Source: Bacillus halotolerans (GTDB lineage Bacteria; Bacillota; Bacilli; Bacillales; Bacillaceae). Taken from it: DNA of 64,000 nt. Position 1 is the stretch's first letter, and each line of letters opens with the position of its first letter. The position numbers and the translations under genes are program-made. Under the pieces are notes generated by a model. The model was not told the DNA's origin and did no database searches. It saw only the letters and a program-made list of their open reading frames with translations. Below, in pieces: positions 32,068 to 42,926 of this stretch. The DNA is taken from assembly GCF_001517105.1 (NCBI RefSeq), contig NZ_LPVF01000012.1, positions 186,001 through 250,000 of the forward strand. The letters run 5' to 3'.

Positions 32068-32834
32068 ACAGGAAGACCTTCTCCCGGACTGCTTGCCGTC
32101 CCATATGACTTGGCTGGAATGCGGCCTGCTTCATAAGATAGACGTCCTGCTTCTACTGCGAGCTTCATGGCGTGTGCCATTTTCACCGGATCGTTCGCGC
32201 CTGATACGGCTGTATTCAGCAGTACGCCGTCCGCTCCAAGCTCCATTGCATATGCCGCATCTTTTGGCGATCCGATTCCGGCATCCACGATGACCGGCAC
32301 TTTCGCCTGTTCAATGATAAATGACAGATTCAGAGGATTTAAAATCCCCTGTCCCGATCCAATCGGAGAAGCCCCCGGCATAATGGCATGAACACCAAGG
32401 TCTTCAAGCTTTCTCGCCAGCACCACATCATCCGAGGTGTACGGCAGTACAATGAATCCTTCTTCAAGAAGCTGTTCAGACGCTTTTAACGTTTCCACAG
32501 GATCGGGCAGCAAGGAACGGCTGCACCCGATGACTTCGACTTTAATCATGTCACAAAGCCCGGATGCTTTCGCAAGCCGTGCAATTCGAACTGCTTCTTC
32601 CGCCGTGCTGGCGCCTGCTGTATTTGGCAGAAGCGTATATTTGGATAAATCAAGCTGCTCCAGAAAATTAGGCTGAGACGCTTCAAAGATATTCATTCTC
32701 CGCACAGCAAAAGTTAAAATATCAGACTCTGAAACAGCCACCGCTTCCTTTTGAATGTCAAACGATGGATATTTTCCCGTGCCCAGCAGCAACCTTGATT
32801 GAAACTGTTTCCCGCCAATTGTTAACATTCTCAT
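32064..32834 (-). CDS. thiG: Thiazole synthase ThiG
   Basis: 256 residues, TIM-barrel: Schiff-base lysine in [11 protein letters not shown] (~96), [52 protein letters not shown]. It forms the thiazole phosphate with ThiS thiocarboxylate, dehydroglycine and DXP. Coupled to thiS upstream. Confidence 0.97.
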   Translation of the reverse strand: MRMLTIGGKQFQSRLLLGTGKYPSFDIQKEAVAVSESDILTFAVRRMNIFEASQPNFLEQLDLSKYTLLPNTAGASTAEEAVRIARLAKASGLCDMIKVEVIGCSRSLLPDPVETLKASEQLLEEGFIVLPYTSDDVVLARKLEDLGVHAIMPGASPIGSGQGILNPLNLSFIIEQAKVPVIVDAGIGSPKDAAYAMELGADGVLLNTAVSGANDPVKMAHAMKLAVEAGRLSYEAGRIPAKSYGTASSPGEGLPV

Positions 32835-33034
32835 CCGCCTCCTACAAAATGGACAATTTCGATGACATCACGATCAGAAAGCTCTACCTCGTGATATTGT
32901 TCTTTGCCGATAATTTCTTTATTTCTTTCAACGATCACGATTTTATTTTCAAGCTGATAAGACGCAAGCAGATCCTGAATCGTACCTGTGTCTCTATCCC
33001 ACTCAACTTGTTTACCGTTCAGCTGAAGCATCAT
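32831..33034 (-). CDS. thiS: Sulfur carrier protein ThiS
   Basis: 66-67 residues, ubiquitin-like beta-grasp ending in GGG (the C-terminal glycine is adenylated/thiocarboxylated). Starts at the ATG-ATG pair at 33034/33031 behind GGAGGCGG. Overlaps thiO and thiG by four bases. Confidence 0.95.
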   Translation of the reverse strand: MMLQLNGKQVEWDRDTGTIQDLLASYQLENKIVIVERNKEIIGKEQYHEVELSDRDVIEIVHFVGGG

Positions 33035-34140
33035 ATCTGAACCGCCTCCTTGCGATCAATTCGAAAGGCGTGCAGCCAGTCTGCCTTGACCTCTTTATTC
33101 ATCATGAGATCACCGATGAAAGCACCCGTTGCAGGAGCAAGCAGAATCCCGTTTCTGAAATGGCCCGCCGCAAATAAAATGCGGCTGTCCTCAGGGTGTC
33201 TGCCAATGTATGGTTTTCCGTCCTTTGTCCCTGGACGCAGTCCCGCCCAAAAACGATCAACCTTCATATTCTGAATCGCCGGCAGCATCGTTTTCGCTTT
33301 TTCCATAACCGACTGAAGTCCGCCAAGATCCGGCTTATCGCTCCAATCACCAGGCTTCATCGTCGCGCCGACAACCAGTCTGCCGCTTTTTCTCGGTACG
33401 ATATAGCAATGATCATGATAAAGTGTTTTTGTCAGCGGAATATCATCATTCCAAACAGACAAGCACTCTCCTTTTACAGGAAAAAATGACTGGTTCAACC
33501 CGAGCTGTTTAAAAAACATCCCGCTCCAGACCCCGCTGGCAACCACGACATGGTCTGCATGCACGTCACCGGACGCTGTTTTGACCAAAATGGATTCACC
33601 GCCACGTGTCACATCGAGAACAGGAGTATGCTCAAAAATTTCCGTACCAAGCGCTTTAGCCGATTTAGCGTATGCCTTGCATACAAAATAAGGATCAACA
33701 TGAACATCGTCCTGAATAAAGCTCGCCCCGTAAATCTCACCGGCCGTATACGGCTCTTTTTCCAGCACTTCTTCTTTTGTATGCCAGCTGACAGAATCCA
33801 AATCGTCCATACGTCTCAGGCGTGACACGTCTTCTTCTGAGAATGCAAGCTTAAACATACCGCCATCATGCCTTCTGATATCAATGCCGGATAAGGCAAA
33901 CAGCTCCTCTCCAAGACCCTGATACAAACGCTGACTGTGCATGGCGAAATCAAAAAACGCATCCCGCTCCTCGCACTCAGCATGGGCGCCAAGCATCCCT
34001 GCCGCGGCGCTTGTTGTTCTGCCGCCGATTGTTCCGCTTTCAAGCAATGCGGTGTTTTTCTTTTCTTTTGCCAACTGATAAGCTATCGCGGAACCAATGA
34101 TTCCGCCTCCAATGACAACTGCATCATAATGCCTTTTCAT
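33031..34140 (-). CDS. thiO: Glycine oxidase ThiO
   Basis: 369 residues, FAD-dependent DAO family: [16 protein letters not shown] (Rossmann loop) at residue ~11, central GECLSVW and C-terminal [20 protein letters not shown]. It makes dehydroglycine for ThiG. 17-base overlap with tenI upstream. Confidence 0.96.
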   Translation of the reverse strand: MKRHYDAVVIGGGIIGSAIAYQLAKEKKNTALLESGTIGGRTTSAAAGMLGAHAECEERDAFFDFAMHSQRLYQGLGEELFALSGIDIRRHDGGMFKLAFSEEDVSRLRRMDDLDSVSWHTKEEVLEKEPYTAGEIYGASFIQDDVHVDPYFVCKAYAKSAKALGTEIFEHTPVLDVTRGGESILVKTASGDVHADHVVVASGVWSGMFFKQLGLNQSFFPVKGECLSVWNDDIPLTKTLYHDHCYIVPRKSGRLVVGATMKPGDWSDKPDLGGLQSVMEKAKTMLPAIQNMKVDRFWAGLRPGTKDGKPYIGRHPEDSRILFAAGHFRNGILLAPATGAFIGDLMMNKEVKADWLHAFRIDRKEAVQI

Positions 34141-34741
34141 ACTGAATCTCCTTTAGCTTGCGGGAATATCGTCTGGCAGCTTCCAAAGGATCATCGGAAG
34201 AAAAAATTCCAGACATGACAGCGATACCGTCTGAACCTGCTTGTTTCACTTCTCTTAATCTGGCAGGTGTCATTCCGCCAATTGCAATAACCGGAATCGA
34301 GATCCTCTGTTTGATTTCTGAAAGCAAAGACACGCCTCTGCCCTCAAGTCCTTGTTTGCAATCCGTTTCAAACACATGGCCGAACAAAACATAATCAGCG
34401 TCTTCCTTTTCTGCCTGAAGCGCTTCCTCCAGTGAATGCACCGATCGCCCAATGTGCAGGTGAGGAAATCTGGCTCTTACTTGTTTCGGCGAAAAGCTGC
34501 TGCTCGGCAGCTGAACGCGGTGAATATTTGAAAAAAGCGCAATATCAACCCGGCCATTCATCACCAGCTTTTGCTTATCAACACCGCCTTCAGAAATAAG
34601 CTCCAGCAGTTTCAAAATGTCAGCCGCCGATTTAGACCGTTCACGAATATGGATGAAATCAACCTCATCCTGAATAGCTATAATTGATCTCACTAGATCT
34701 TCAACCGGCTTGCGGTCATCAGTTATGGCGTGCAGCTCCAA
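34124..34741 (-). CDS. tenI: Thiazole tautomerase TenI
   Basis: 205 residues, ThiE-like TIM barrel with [31 protein letters not shown] and [31 protein letters not shown] phosphate-loop. It catalyses tautomerisation of the thiazole carboxylate product and lacks ThiE's HMP-PP-binding residues. Overlaps tenA by 23 bases. Confidence 0.94.
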   Translation of the reverse strand: MELHAITDDRKPVEDLVRSIIAIQDEVDFIHIRERSKSAADILKLLELISEGGVDKQKLVMNGRVDIALFSNIHRVQLPSSSFSPKQVRARFPHLHIGRSVHSLEEALQAEKEDADYVLFGHVFETDCKQGLEGRGVSLLSEIKQRISIPVIAIGGMTPARLREVKQAGSDGIAVMSGIFSSDDPLEAARRYSRKLKEIQYEKAL

Positions 34742-35426
34742 GCCCTTCCACCTCTTTTACGCCGCTGTCTGACCAGCCTTCTTTTCGATAAGCCATTCCC
34801 CAGAACTGATATTCATAATAGCTCGAAATAACGAAATTCTCTTTCATCTTGGCGCGCACTTCCTCCGTGCTGTTTTCCGCCAGCTCATCCAGGCGGTTAA
34901 TTTGTTCTTCCACCTGCTGTCTGAACCAGTCACCGCCGTATGTGCTAATCCACTTCTGGTAAATCGGATGCCCCGGATCACATGTCAGCAATTTCTCACC
35001 AACCTCATAATAAAGCCAATAGCACGGGAGAAGAGCTGCCAAGATTTCTGCAAAGTTCCCGCTCAAAACCGAACGGTACATATGGGATGTATAGGAGTAA
35101 GCGGTAGGAGATGGCTTAAATGACTTCCGTTCTTCCTCACTGATTTCCAAAAGCTCCGTAAACTCGCGATGAAGCGCCATCTCCGCTTCATATGTACCTT
35201 GAGCATGGCTGGCCATACGTCCCGTTGTATAAAGGTCCTTCGCATAAGCGGCTCCGAACGATTGCACCTTTGCAAAATGAGTTAAATAGTAAGAATCCTG
35301 AAGCACGTAATATTTAAAGCGGTCGATCGGAAGCGTTCCGTCACCGATCCCCTGAACGAACGGATGGACAAAGCTGCCTTCCCACCATTCCGCGGCTGCA
35401 CTGCGGCATTCTTCTGAAAACTTCAC
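34719..35426 (-). CDS. tenA: Aminopyrimidine aminohydrolase / thiaminase II TenA
   Basis: 235 residues, all-helical heme-oxygenase-like fold. Catalytic Cys and acidic residues lie in [16 protein letters not shown] (~130-145) and [11 protein letters not shown]. TenA salvages aminohydroxymethylpyrimidine from thiamine breakdown. First gene of the operon, behind a TPP riboswitch. Confidence 0.95.
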   Translation of the reverse strand: MKFSEECRSAAAEWWEGSFVHPFVQGIGDGTLPIDRFKYYVLQDSYYLTHFAKVQSFGAAYAKDLYTTGRMASHAQGTYEAEMALHREFTELLEISEEERKSFKPSPTAYSYTSHMYRSVLSGNFAEILAALLPCYWLYYEVGEKLLTCDPGHPIYQKWISTYGGDWFRQQVEEQINRLDELAENSTEEVRAKMKENFVISSYYEYQFWGMAYRKEGWSDSGVKEVEGLGAARHN

Positions 35427-35451
35427 ACGTCATTCCCCCTGTCTGAAAAAT

Positions 35452-35612
35452 AAAAAAACCACTTTCCCGCAAGGAAAAGTGGTTTGGAATTGGCATAGTT
35501 ATATAACACAAATACCGCTCCACTTCCCTACGCAGGTCTGAACCTGTTCAAGTTATGAGGGTCTAAAAGTCACACTTTTATCTCAGCCCTTATAAAGGAC
35601 ACCCCTAGTGGT
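35452..35612 (-). promoter_or_regulatory. TPP (THI-box) riboswitch with terminator, upstream of tenA
   Basis: Minus strand from ~35612: ACTAGGGGTGTCC..AAGGGCTGAGAT (THI-box J), GACCC...CTTGAACAGGTTCAGACCTGCGTAGGGAAGTGG (conserved GAACC-like pairing region with CTGAACCT..) to ~35519, then a terminator AAACCACTTTTCC/GGAAAGTGGTTT followed by T-run (35485-35452). TPP binding would terminate the tenA-thiD operon. Confidence 0.95.
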
Positions 35613-35646
35613 TTTACGAATACATATTGAATTGTTCTGCACCTCT

Positions 35647-35674
35647 ATATTAACACGAATCCTTATTTGGTCAA
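35647..35674 (-). promoter_or_regulatory. SigA promoter of the tenA operon
   Basis: Minus strand TTGACC (35674-35669), 16-base spacer, TAATAT (35652-35647), just before the riboswitch and directly after the yjbQ stop codon. Confidence 0.65.
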
Positions 35675-35678
35675 GATA

Positions 35679-37523
35679 TTATCCTTCCAATGTTTTCTTA
35701 AGATCCGTTACGTACCCGCGTGATCCGGTGACAATTAAGCGGTCTCCGATTTTCAGTCTTGTATCGCCGTGAGGAACGATGCTGTCCACACCCCGGAAAA
35801 TCCTGACAAAAATCACGTCGCCTGTTAAAGGGAATTCTCGGAGAATCACGCCATCGTATTTGCTGTTTTCCATATTAATTTGATACAGCGAAGACTCCTG
35901 GTTCGTGAGCAGTTTCATGACGCCAGGCGCTTCTATCAGCGCGCGAAGCAGCGTTTTGGTCGACAGCAAGATGGAAAAGATGCTGATGCCCTGCTCTTTC
36001 AATTTCGCTTCGTTCTCCGGTGATCCGGTGCTGGCAATGACTCTTTCTGTTCCTTTTTCTTTGGCGTATAATGCGATGTCCGTATTCATGTCTTCATCCC
36101 CTGTCGCCACTACAAGGATTTCTGTATCAAATATACCGAGTGATTCAAGGGTTTGATGCTCATAATCAGAAATCGTTTCGACGGAAAATACTGAGTCTGA
36201 CAGCTTTTCCTCAGCGTTTTCTTGATAAACGTGCACGACACGCACTTCATACTCGCTCTCAGGCAATTCAAGTGTCACAGGCAGTGTCATTTGATTAGCG
36301 CCGATAAATGTGATCTTCTTTTTCTCCTCCGGCTGCTCCTGTTTTTTGTACAGCTTTTTAAAACCGACTGGGGTAAAAATACTTGCAATAACCGCCACCA
36401 GCGTAAGCGCTCCTGACATATTCGCGCTGATGACATGAAGCTGCTGGCCGATTGTCGCAGCGGCAATCACAAGAGAGAGCGTTGATGTCAGCAGGAAACC
36501 AGACGCCAATATTGTGCGGTTATCATACCATTTCTTCAAGTACAGGACAGGAAGAATCTTGCTTACTAACAGCGCCATAAGCAGCAGCGGAATCATCACT
36601 AAAATTTTCGGGTCCTGAAAAAGTGTCCAAATATCCAATTTTACACCGACCATCACAAAGAAAATCGGTATTAAGAACCCGTAGCCGAAGGAATCAAGCT
36701 GCTGAACCAATTCCTTGTTCGGCGAGAGCAGGGAAACAAGCACGCCCGCTAAGAAAGCGCCGAGAATATTTTCTGCCCCCAGTGATTCAGACAGAGCCAC
36801 CAGTACGATAATTAAGGTGAAAATAGCACGAGTCCCGATCTGGATCGTCCCTTTTGACATGGACTGAACAAAAGAACGGTGTTTGAAGACCCGGCCGAAG
36901 AAGTAGAGCACTACTCCGGCTGCGAACAGGATCATCAAGAGCCACATGTTTCCGCTGTCCTCTCCGTATAGAGAAGAAAATACAGCAAGAAGAATCATAG
37001 TGACCAAGTCAGCAATCACAGCAACAAGCAGGATAATCTGCCCGATGTTTGAATCCATGATCCGTTCTTCCTTTAAGGTTGGAACAACAACACCTAACGA
37101 AATCGTAGAAATAATAAGCGTCATTAAAAAAGCATTTTGGATAAATCCGGCCAAGACGAACCCATAGGACAGCAGCAATGATAAAATAAAAATACCGATA
37201 AAAATAATGGATGCTGTGGCAAATGTATTGGGTGCTTCCTTGCCGTTTTGCAGAAACTGCTTTTTCTTTCCTCTCTCAAAGGATGAAAAATCAATTTCAA
37301 GCCCGCTTAAAAACATTAAAAAGATAAATCCGAGCATAGAGAGCGTCTGCAGCCAAGTATCACCCTCCACAACTAAATTAAGACCGCTTTTTCCTATAAT
37401 CAATCCCATAATAATTTCAGCAACTACAACAGGGATGCTGAGTTTAAACCGATGCAAAAGGATGGGAGTTAGAAATGCAACGATAAGTACGACAACTAAT
37501 GATGCGACAGATGTATGCGCCAT
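35679..37523 (-). CDS. yjbQ: CPA2-type cation/proton antiporter YjbQ
   Basis: 614 residues. Twelve-plus hydrophobic helices (residues ~5-385) of the monovalent cation:proton antiporter-2 family, followed by a soluble TrkA_N-like domain (~400-530) and a TrkA_C domain (~540-610; FPLTGDVIFVRIFRG..RLKIGDRLIVTGS) with the G-D-R-L motif. Homologous to KhtU/KefB. Ion specificity (K+ or Na+) is inferred only. ATG 37523 follows AAAGGAGGTTC. Confidence 0.92.
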   Translation of the reverse strand: MAHTSVASLVVVLIVAFLTPILLHRFKLSIPVVVAEIIMGLIIGKSGLNLVVEGDTWLQTLSMLGFIFLMFLSGLEIDFSSFERGKKKQFLQNGKEAPNTFATASIIFIGIFILSLLLSYGFVLAGFIQNAFLMTLIISTISLGVVVPTLKEERIMDSNIGQIILLVAVIADLVTMILLAVFSSLYGEDSGNMWLLMILFAAGVVLYFFGRVFKHRSFVQSMSKGTIQIGTRAIFTLIIVLVALSESLGAENILGAFLAGVLVSLLSPNKELVQQLDSFGYGFLIPIFFVMVGVKLDIWTLFQDPKILVMIPLLLMALLVSKILPVLYLKKWYDNRTILASGFLLTSTLSLVIAAATIGQQLHVISANMSGALTLVAVIASIFTPVGFKKLYKKQEQPEEKKKITFIGANQMTLPVTLELPESEYEVRVVHVYQENAEEKLSDSVFSVETISDYEHQTLESLGIFDTEILVVATGDEDMNTDIALYAKEKGTERVIASTGSPENEAKLKEQGISIFSILLSTKTLLRALIEAPGVMKLLTNQESSLYQINMENSKYDGVILREFPLTGDVIFVRIFRGVDSIVPHGDTRLKIGDRLIVTGSRGYVTDLKKTLEG

Positions 37524-37706
37524 AATCTGAACCTCCTTTTAAAAAAACATAACGCGATTTTAACAAGGGTAATGATGAAAAATAAAGTAATAAGGTCTCA
37601 TTTTTTTTTAGAAAATGATTCTTCTATAATTTGCACATAAAAGCTGGTGATGACTCACAGCAATTTGCTTCATAATAAATAAAATCATGAGTAAGGAGGA
37701 TGCTGC

Positions 37707-38444
37707 ATGGCTTACTACGATATTATCAGCGATATTCATGGCTGCTACGATGAAATGACAGCCCTGATAGAAAGACTTGGATACACAATAAAAAATGGAT
37801 TGCCTGTACATGATGAAGGCAGGATGCTTGTTTTTGCCGGGGATTTGACAGACCGAGGCCCTAAATCAATTGAAGTCATCCGCTTTGTAGCCGGCGCTTA
37901 TGAACAAGGAGCAGTGCGTTATGTCCCGGGAAATCATTGCAACAAGCTATACCGCTACTTAAAAGGAAATCCCGTTAAAGTGATGCACGGTCTTGAAACA
38001 ACTGCGGCAGAGCTTAAAGCACTTTCTGAGGAAGAAAGAAGAAAAGTCAGCGAACAATTTATGAAGCTTTATGAAACTGCGCCGCTTTACGACATCTTAC
38101 ATAATGGAGAATTGGTTGTCGCCCATGCTGGCATAAAGGCTGACGATATCGGCAAAAACACAAGGAGAGTAAAGGACTTTGTGCTTTACGGCGATGTGAC
38201 GGGTGAAACGTATCCGGACGGCAGACCCGTCAGGAGGGATTGGGCCGCCGCCTATAATGGGAAAGCATGGGTTGTATACGGACACACACCTGTTAAAGAG
38301 CCCCGCATCATAAATCGCACCATTAACATTGATACGGGCTGTGTGTTTGGGAATGAACTGACGGCCTTGCGTTTTCCCGAACTGGAGACAGTCTCCGTTC
38401 CAAGCTCTATGCCCTATGACGAATCTAGATTTCGCCCCATATAA
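37707..38444 (+). CDS. prpE: PPP-family bis(5'-nucleosyl)-tetraphosphatase PrpE
   Basis: 245 residues. Metallophosphatase motifs: DIHGCYDE (9-16), GDLTDRGP (~46), GNHCNKL (~77), and H-A-G-I (~120) and GHTPV (~193). PrpE hydrolyses Ap4A asymmetrically and in Bacillus dephosphorylates targets relevant to spore germination. AAGGAGGATGC site; terminator shared with yjbO. Confidence 0.95.
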   Translation: MAYYDIISDIHGCYDEMTALIERLGYTIKNGLPVHDEGRMLVFAGDLTDRGPKSIEVIRFVAGAYEQGAVRYVPGNHCNKLYRYLKGNPVKVMHGLETTAAELKALSEEERRKVSEQFMKLYETAPLYDILHNGELVVAHAGIKADDIGKNTRRVKDFVLYGDVTGETYPDGRPVRRDWAAAYNGKAWVVYGHTPVKEPRIINRTINIDTGCVFGNELTALRFPELETVSVPSSMPYDESRFRPI

Positions 38445-38480
38445 AAAAGGAGAGAATCGTTTTAATGATTCTCTCCTTTA
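38443..38480. terminator. Bidirectional terminator between prpE and yjbO
   Basis: AAAAAAGGAGAGAATC-gtttt-GATTCTCTCCTTT. Confidence 0.9.
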
Positions 38481-39361
38481 ACTAATTCTTGCATATCGTG
38501 CGGCAGAGCCGCATGAAACGTCATATTCTCCTGCGTCAGCGGGTGGATAAACGACAGCTGCTCACTGTGCAGCGCCTGCCTGTCAATCTTTTGTCTCGTT
38601 CCGCCGTACAACGTATCGCCGCACAGCGGGTGTCCGAGATAGCTCATATGGACGCGAATCTGGTGGGTCCGCCCTGTCTCAAGCTGCAATGCCACCGAGG
38701 TTAAGTCATCTGTTATACGTGTGACACGAAAGTGAGTAACAGCCTTCTGACCGCCCGGTGTCACCATCCGTTCAATGATACTGTCAGGATGTCTGCCAAT
38801 CGGGGCGTCTATCTTTCCCTCTGTCTTTGTCATATGTCCATGCACAACCGCAACATATCTGCGTTTCACAAGGCCGTTTTTTTGCGCCGACGATAAAATG
38901 GAGTGGGCAAAGCGATGCTTGGCAATCAGCATGACACCTGACGTATCCCGATCTAGCCGGGTGACAAGGTGAACCGTGGCCCGCACTCCGTTTTTTTGGT
39001 AGTGATGGATGATGCCATTTGCGATGCTTCCCGCCGGGTGCTCTCGCGACGGAATAGATGACACATACGGCTGTTTGTTTATCACAAGCACGTGTTCATC
39101 CTCATACAGAATATCGAGCGGAACAGGCTCGGCCAAAAGCGTCTCGCTCACCTGTTCCTCAGGAAACTTTACAACAAGAAGGTCTCCCTCTCTCAATACG
39201 TATTTAACAGTCACATGCTCACCGTTAATGAGAAGATCTCCTCCGCTAAACTTGATGTCGGTCAGCAGACGTTTCGAAATCCCCAGCTCGCCCGCATATT
39301 CCTTTAAGGTCATTCCGTCTTCAGCGGAAGTGATGTTCTTTTCAATAATAAATTGCTCCAC
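38462..39361 (-). CDS. yjbO: RluA/RluD-family pseudouridine synthase YjbO
   Basis: 299 residues from GTG 39361 (AAAGAGGACG seven bases upstream); a shorter 283-residue form would start at ATG 39313 but lacks a site. N-terminal S4-like domain, catalytic motif HLVTRLDRDTSGVMLIAKH (the Asp is the nucleophile), and C-terminal ETGRTHQIRVHMSYLGHPLCGD. It isomerises uridines in 23S rRNA or tRNA; the exact target here is inferred only. Ends yjbLMNO-type operon with nadF. Confidence 0.93.
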   Translation of the reverse strand: MEQFIIEKNITSAEDGMTLKEYAGELGISKRLLTDIKFSGGDLLINGEHVTVKYVLREGDLLVVKFPEEQVSETLLAEPVPLDILYEDEHVLVINKQPYVSSIPSREHPAGSIANGIIHHYQKNGVRATVHLVTRLDRDTSGVMLIAKHRFAHSILSSAQKNGLVKRRYVAVVHGHMTKTEGKIDAPIGRHPDSIIERMVTPGGQKAVTHFRVTRITDDLTSVALQLETGRTHQIRVHMSYLGHPLCGDTLYGGTRQKIDRQALHSEQLSFIHPLTQENMTFHAALPHDMQELVKGENH

Positions 39362-39375
39362 GATACGTCCTCTTT

Positions 39376-40176
39376 CTACTCACCTTTTCCGATAAATGAA
39401 TCCTGGACTCTTTTCCAAAACGGAAACGGACGGAATCTTGCAAATCTTACATTTTCGGATGCAACCTGGCAGCGGATGGACTTTACATCCTTATGAAGCA
39501 GGGTTAAATGGTCAATTGTTACTTGAAAGTCAACTTCGTTTCTCGGTTTAATCATGCAATCATGATGGGAAGGGAGAAGGAGCGGTGATCCGACCGTCCG
39601 GAATACGCGGTTATTGATAGATGCCATTTCCGCCAGCTGAATCGCTCTGATGGATGGGTGGATAATTGCTCCGCCCAGCGCTTTATTATAGGCTGTGCTC
39701 CCGGAAGGCGTGGACAGGCAAAGACCGTCGCCTCGGAACGTTTCAAAGAGCTGCCCTTTGATTTCCACATCCGCCACAAGGCTTCCTTCAATGCTTTTAA
39801 TCGTACATTCATTTAACGCCAAATATCTTTCCTCTCGCTCATTTTCATGATAGGTCACGATCACTTCAAGGAGCGGATATTCCACAGTATGATACGGTGT
39901 TTTCGCAATTGCGAGCACGAGTTTTTCAATTTCATGAGGAACCCAGTCCGCATAAAACCCAAGATGACCCGTGTGAACGCCGACAAAAGCTGTTTTATCT
40001 AACCTGTCGCTGTATCTGTGAAAAGCGTATAAAAGCGTCCCGTCGCCCCCGACTGAAATGACGATTTCCGGTTCATTTTCATCCAGTTCCATGTCAAAAT
40101 CCAATAAATACGCCTGTATTTTGCTTTTCAGCGTATCAGAAACATTATCTCCTTTTGACGATACGGCAAATTTCAT
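39376..40176 (-). CDS. nadF: NAD kinase NadF (PpnK)
   Basis: 266 residues. GGDGT (43-47) phosphate loop, NExT-type ...ALNECTIKS and [21 protein letters not shown] are the NAD-kinase motifs. It makes NADP+ from NAD+ with ATP. Overlap and spacing with yjbM upstream (20 bases) suggest one operon. Confidence 0.95.
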   Translation of the reverse strand: MKFAVSSKGDNVSDTLKSKIQAYLLDFDMELDENEPEIVISVGGDGTLLYAFHRYSDRLDKTAFVGVHTGHLGFYADWVPHEIEKLVLAIAKTPYHTVEYPLLEVIVTYHENEREERYLALNECTIKSIEGSLVADVEIKGQLFETFRGDGLCLSTPSGSTAYNKALGGAIIHPSIRAIQLAEMASINNRVFRTVGSPLLLPSHHDCMIKPRNEVDFQVTIDHLTLLHKDVKSIRCQVASENVRFARFRPFPFWKRVQDSFIGKGE

Positions 40177-40195
40177 GCTTTTTCTTCCCCTTTAC

Positions 40196-40834
40196 CTATT
40201 GATGCTCGCTTCCTTTTTTCTTTCTAGAAAAGGCAGCTTGAGCTTCCTGTATTTCACCCTTGATCTCCGACATCTCTTCATCAAGCCGCGAAGCCGCTTC
40301 AGAAGCGCGCTGGAGCCTCAGTTTTACTTTTTCAGGAATGTTTCCGCTGTATTTATAATTTAATGAATGCTCAATGGTCGCCCAAAAATTCATCGCCAGT
40401 GTACGGATCTGTATTTCAACAAGAACATGTTTCTCTCCGGATATCGTCTGCAAAGGATACATCACGACAAGGTGATATGACCGATACCCGCTCTCTTTAT
40501 GTTCTGCAATATAATCTCTCTGATCCACAACGGTGAAATCTTTTCGGGCAAACAGCATTTCCTTTACAAATTGGATGTCATCGACAAATTGGCACATGAT
40601 CCTAAGGCCTGCGATATCCTGCATGGTTTCAATTTCATGTAACGGTATGCTTTTCCGTCTGGCTTTTTCGAGTATACTCGCCACAGGCTTGACGCGTCCT
40701 GTCACAAACTCAATCGGTGAATGGTCATCCTCATATTCATAAAGCGTGCGGATCCCCTTGAGCTTCACTTTTAATTCTTCAACAGCCTGGCGGTACGGCA
40801 CTAAAAAACGCTCCCGTTGCTTGTCATCCATCAT
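40196..40834 (-). CDS. sasB: Small (p)ppGpp synthetase SasB (YjbM/RelQ)
   Basis: 212 residues of the RelA_SpoT synthetase domain without hydrolase: RVKPVASILEKARRK, MQDIAGLRIMCQFVDDI and ERPGYRSYH-like KESGYRSYHLVVMYPLQT, VEIQIRTLAMNFWATIEHSLNYKY. It makes pppGpp/ppGpp from GTP/GDP in cell-envelope stress. Located upstream of nadF. Confidence 0.93.
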   Translation of the reverse strand: MMDDKQRERFLVPYRQAVEELKVKLKGIRTLYEYEDDHSPIEFVTGRVKPVASILEKARRKSIPLHEIETMQDIAGLRIMCQFVDDIQFVKEMLFARKDFTVVDQRDYIAEHKESGYRSYHLVVMYPLQTISGEKHVLVEIQIRTLAMNFWATIEHSLNYKYSGNIPEKVKLRLQRASEAASRLDEEMSEIKGEIQEAQAAFSRKKKGSEHQ

Positions 40835-40859
40835 ACATCCCCCAATTCAGCACCAGTTT

Positions 40860-41228
40860 CTATAGAAATACGCGTTTCACTTTTTCTTCCATTTCTTCTC
40901 CGTAGTTCGCATTATCTTTAATATTTTCTAAAAGATACTCCAGCTCCTCATAGAGGCCTGACAGCTCAATGCTTTCCTTCCCTGCCTCTAAAACAATCGG
41001 TTTTCTTTGATCATGGGCCTGCTTCAGTTCAGGCCATATATGTTCCTTTATCATGACATATTCAAAAGAATCAGCTAATTCAAGTATGTATACAAAAGCA
41101 ATGTTGTCAGAATCAACAAGCATTTGACCTGACGGCTTGCGTTCTGCTTCGTTCCCTTCTGTCTCACAGGTAAGGCGAAGCTCATCGTCCGATAGTGTTG
41201 CATTTAAGATTTCGATTCTGTTTTGCAT
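40860..41228 (-). CDS. yjbL: Conserved protein YjbL
   Basis: 122 residues from ATG 41228 (AAAGGAGAG upstream; the frame opens further to 41249 without a site). Acidic, helical C-terminus (YEELEYLLENIKDNANYGEEMEEKVKRVF). Function unknown. Leads the yjbL-yjbM-nadF-yjbO group. Confidence 0.85.
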   Translation of the reverse strand: MQNRIEILNATLSDDELRLTCETEGNEAERKPSGQMLVDSDNIAFVYILELADSFEYVMIKEHIWPELKQAHDQRKPIVLEAGKESIELSGLYEELEYLLENIKDNANYGEEMEEKVKRVFL

Positions 41229-41351
41229 AATGCTCTCCTTTATAAACAAAGTACAGATTCATTTTATCATATCAAGCTCGATATTGATAAACCAAACATC
41301 TAAAGAGATAATAGTAAAAATGAGATTTACAGAGCTGAAAGGAAGACAATC

Positions 41352-41924
41352 ATGAGCCAAGAAATTGAAATTGAATTTAAAAATCTGCTGACAAAACATG
41401 AATTTGAAAACATAGCTGCAGCACTGCACTTGACAGAAAAAGAATTTACAAATCAAGAGAATCACTATTTTGATACAAACAGCTTCGCACTGAAACAAAA
41501 ACATGCGGCGCTTCGAATACGCGAGAAAAATGGCGAGTATGTGCTGACGTTAAAAGAGCCGGCTGAAGTCGGACTTCTGGAAACCCACCAGAAACTTTCC
41601 GGCGTATCCGACTTTACACGTTTCACGATTCCGAAAGGCCCTGTCGAGGACCAGCTGAAGAAGCTTCACATCGATACAGACGCCATTCATTATTTTGGAT
41701 CTTTAGCAACAAATCGTGCAGAAAAAGAAACAGAAAAAGGTTTAATAGTTTTAGATCACAGCCGATATTTAAATAAAGAGGATTATGAAATCGAATTTGA
41801 GGCGGCTGACTGGCATGAAGGCAAACTGGCCTTTGAAAAGCTGCTTCAGCAATTCAGTATTCCTCTGCGCGAAACCAAAAATAAAATTCAGCGTTTTTAT
41901 GAAGAAAAACGAAAGTCTATATAA
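41352..41924 (+). CDS. yjbK: CYTH-domain phosphatase-like protein YjbK
   Basis: 190 residues. [11 protein letters not shown] at the N-terminus is the E-x-E-x-K signature of CYTH (CyaB/thiamine-triphosphatase) domains; [15 protein letters not shown] and [18 protein letters not shown] follow. It hydrolyses or binds organic polyphosphates; in the family inorganic triphosphate is one substrate. Ten to fifteen bases upstream of cwlQ; same operon. Confidence 0.9.
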   Translation: MSQEIEIEFKNLLTKHEFENIAAALHLTEKEFTNQENHYFDTNSFALKQKHAALRIREKNGEYVLTLKEPAEVGLLETHQKLSGVSDFTRFTIPKGPVEDQLKKLHIDTDAIHYFGSLATNRAEKETEKGLIVLDHSRYLNKEDYEIEFEAADWHEGKLAFEKLLQQFSIPLRETKNKIQRFYEEKRKSI

Positions 41925-41939
41925 GGTGGAATGACATAG

Positions 41940-42670
41940 TGAACGTAACGAATTGGGCGGCTCTCCTTCAGCTTCAGGCATTACAGTCTATATCAAATGC
42001 AAGCAGCACGGGCGGTCAAAGTGCCGAAAGCCCGCTTTCAAGCTTCAGCTCCTTGCTCAGCCAATATACAAATGGACTGTCCCAGCAAACAACAGCATCA
42101 GCAGCATCTTCAAGCCCGCTCAGCCAGCTGAACAGCGTTTACGGGACATCGCCGTCACTGCTTTCAGCTTACGGTCTTACCTCCTATTCAAACGGCAATG
42201 TCGGCCAAATGACAAAAGCGAGTGAAAGCACTGAAACAGCCGCTGTTGATGTCTCCTCAAACAAACAAGAGGATAAAAACATCAGTTCGGGTGACTTCTC
42301 AATCGACAGCGCTATAAAAAAAGCCTCTGACAAATACGGAGTCGATGAAAAATTAATCCGCGCTGTCATCAAACAGGAATCAGGCTTTAATGCAAAAGCC
42401 GTCAGCGGTGCAGGCGCAATGGGCTTAATGCAGCTGATGCCGTCAACAGCAACCTCACTTGGCGTTTCCAATCCGCTTAATCCGCAGCAAAACGTTGAGG
42501 GCGGAACGAAGTATTTAAAACAAATGCTGGATAAATATGATGGCAATGTATCCATGGCGTTAGCAGCTTATAACGCCGGACCGGGAAACGTTGATCGATA
42601 CGGAGGCATTCCGCCTTTCAGAGAAACTCAAAACTATGTAAAAAAAATAACAGCAACCTATTACGCGTAA
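41940..42670 (+). CDS. cwlQ: Bifunctional lytic transglycosylase CwlQ (YjbJ)
   Basis: 243 residues, GTG start after AAGGTGGAATG. The first ~110 residues are a low-complexity Ser/Gln-rich part; the C-terminal ~130 residues are a soluble-lytic-transglycosylase domain: [29 protein letters not shown] with catalytic Glu, then [14 protein letters not shown] and AYNAGPGNV. No signal peptide is visible, as in B. subtilis CwlQ. Terminator follows. Confidence 0.93.
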
Positions 42671-42700
42671 CCGGAGCGGCTCTTGCCCTCCGGTTTTTTT
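42669..42700 (+). terminator. Terminator after cwlQ
   Basis: AACCGGAG...CTCCGGTT followed by TTTTT. Confidence 0.9.
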
Positions 42701-42879
42701 GCGGAGTGAAATCTTACACATTCATGATTTGTATGTGATATGATATGAAATACAAACCCGGCTCTAAAGCCGAACCCTGTCTTCAAGCACATAAAAGGCA
42801 GTTTGTTTGTAGAAATGATGCCTTGTTGCTAAAATAAATCATAGATGAATTGAAATAAATACAGAAAATAACTTTTTGC

Positions 42880-42901
42880 AATAGGAATTATGATTCCTAT
42901 T
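42880..42901. promoter_or_regulatory. Palindromic operator candidate upstream of yjbI-spxH
   Basis: AATAGGAAT-tatg-ATTCCTATT, perfect nine-base arms, 25 bases before the yjbI ATG. It lies between a TTGCAA (-35-like) and TATTAG (-10-like). No known regulator is assigned by sequence alone. Confidence 0.5.
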
Positions 42902-42926
42902 AGCCATATTTAAAGGAGTAGTCAAC

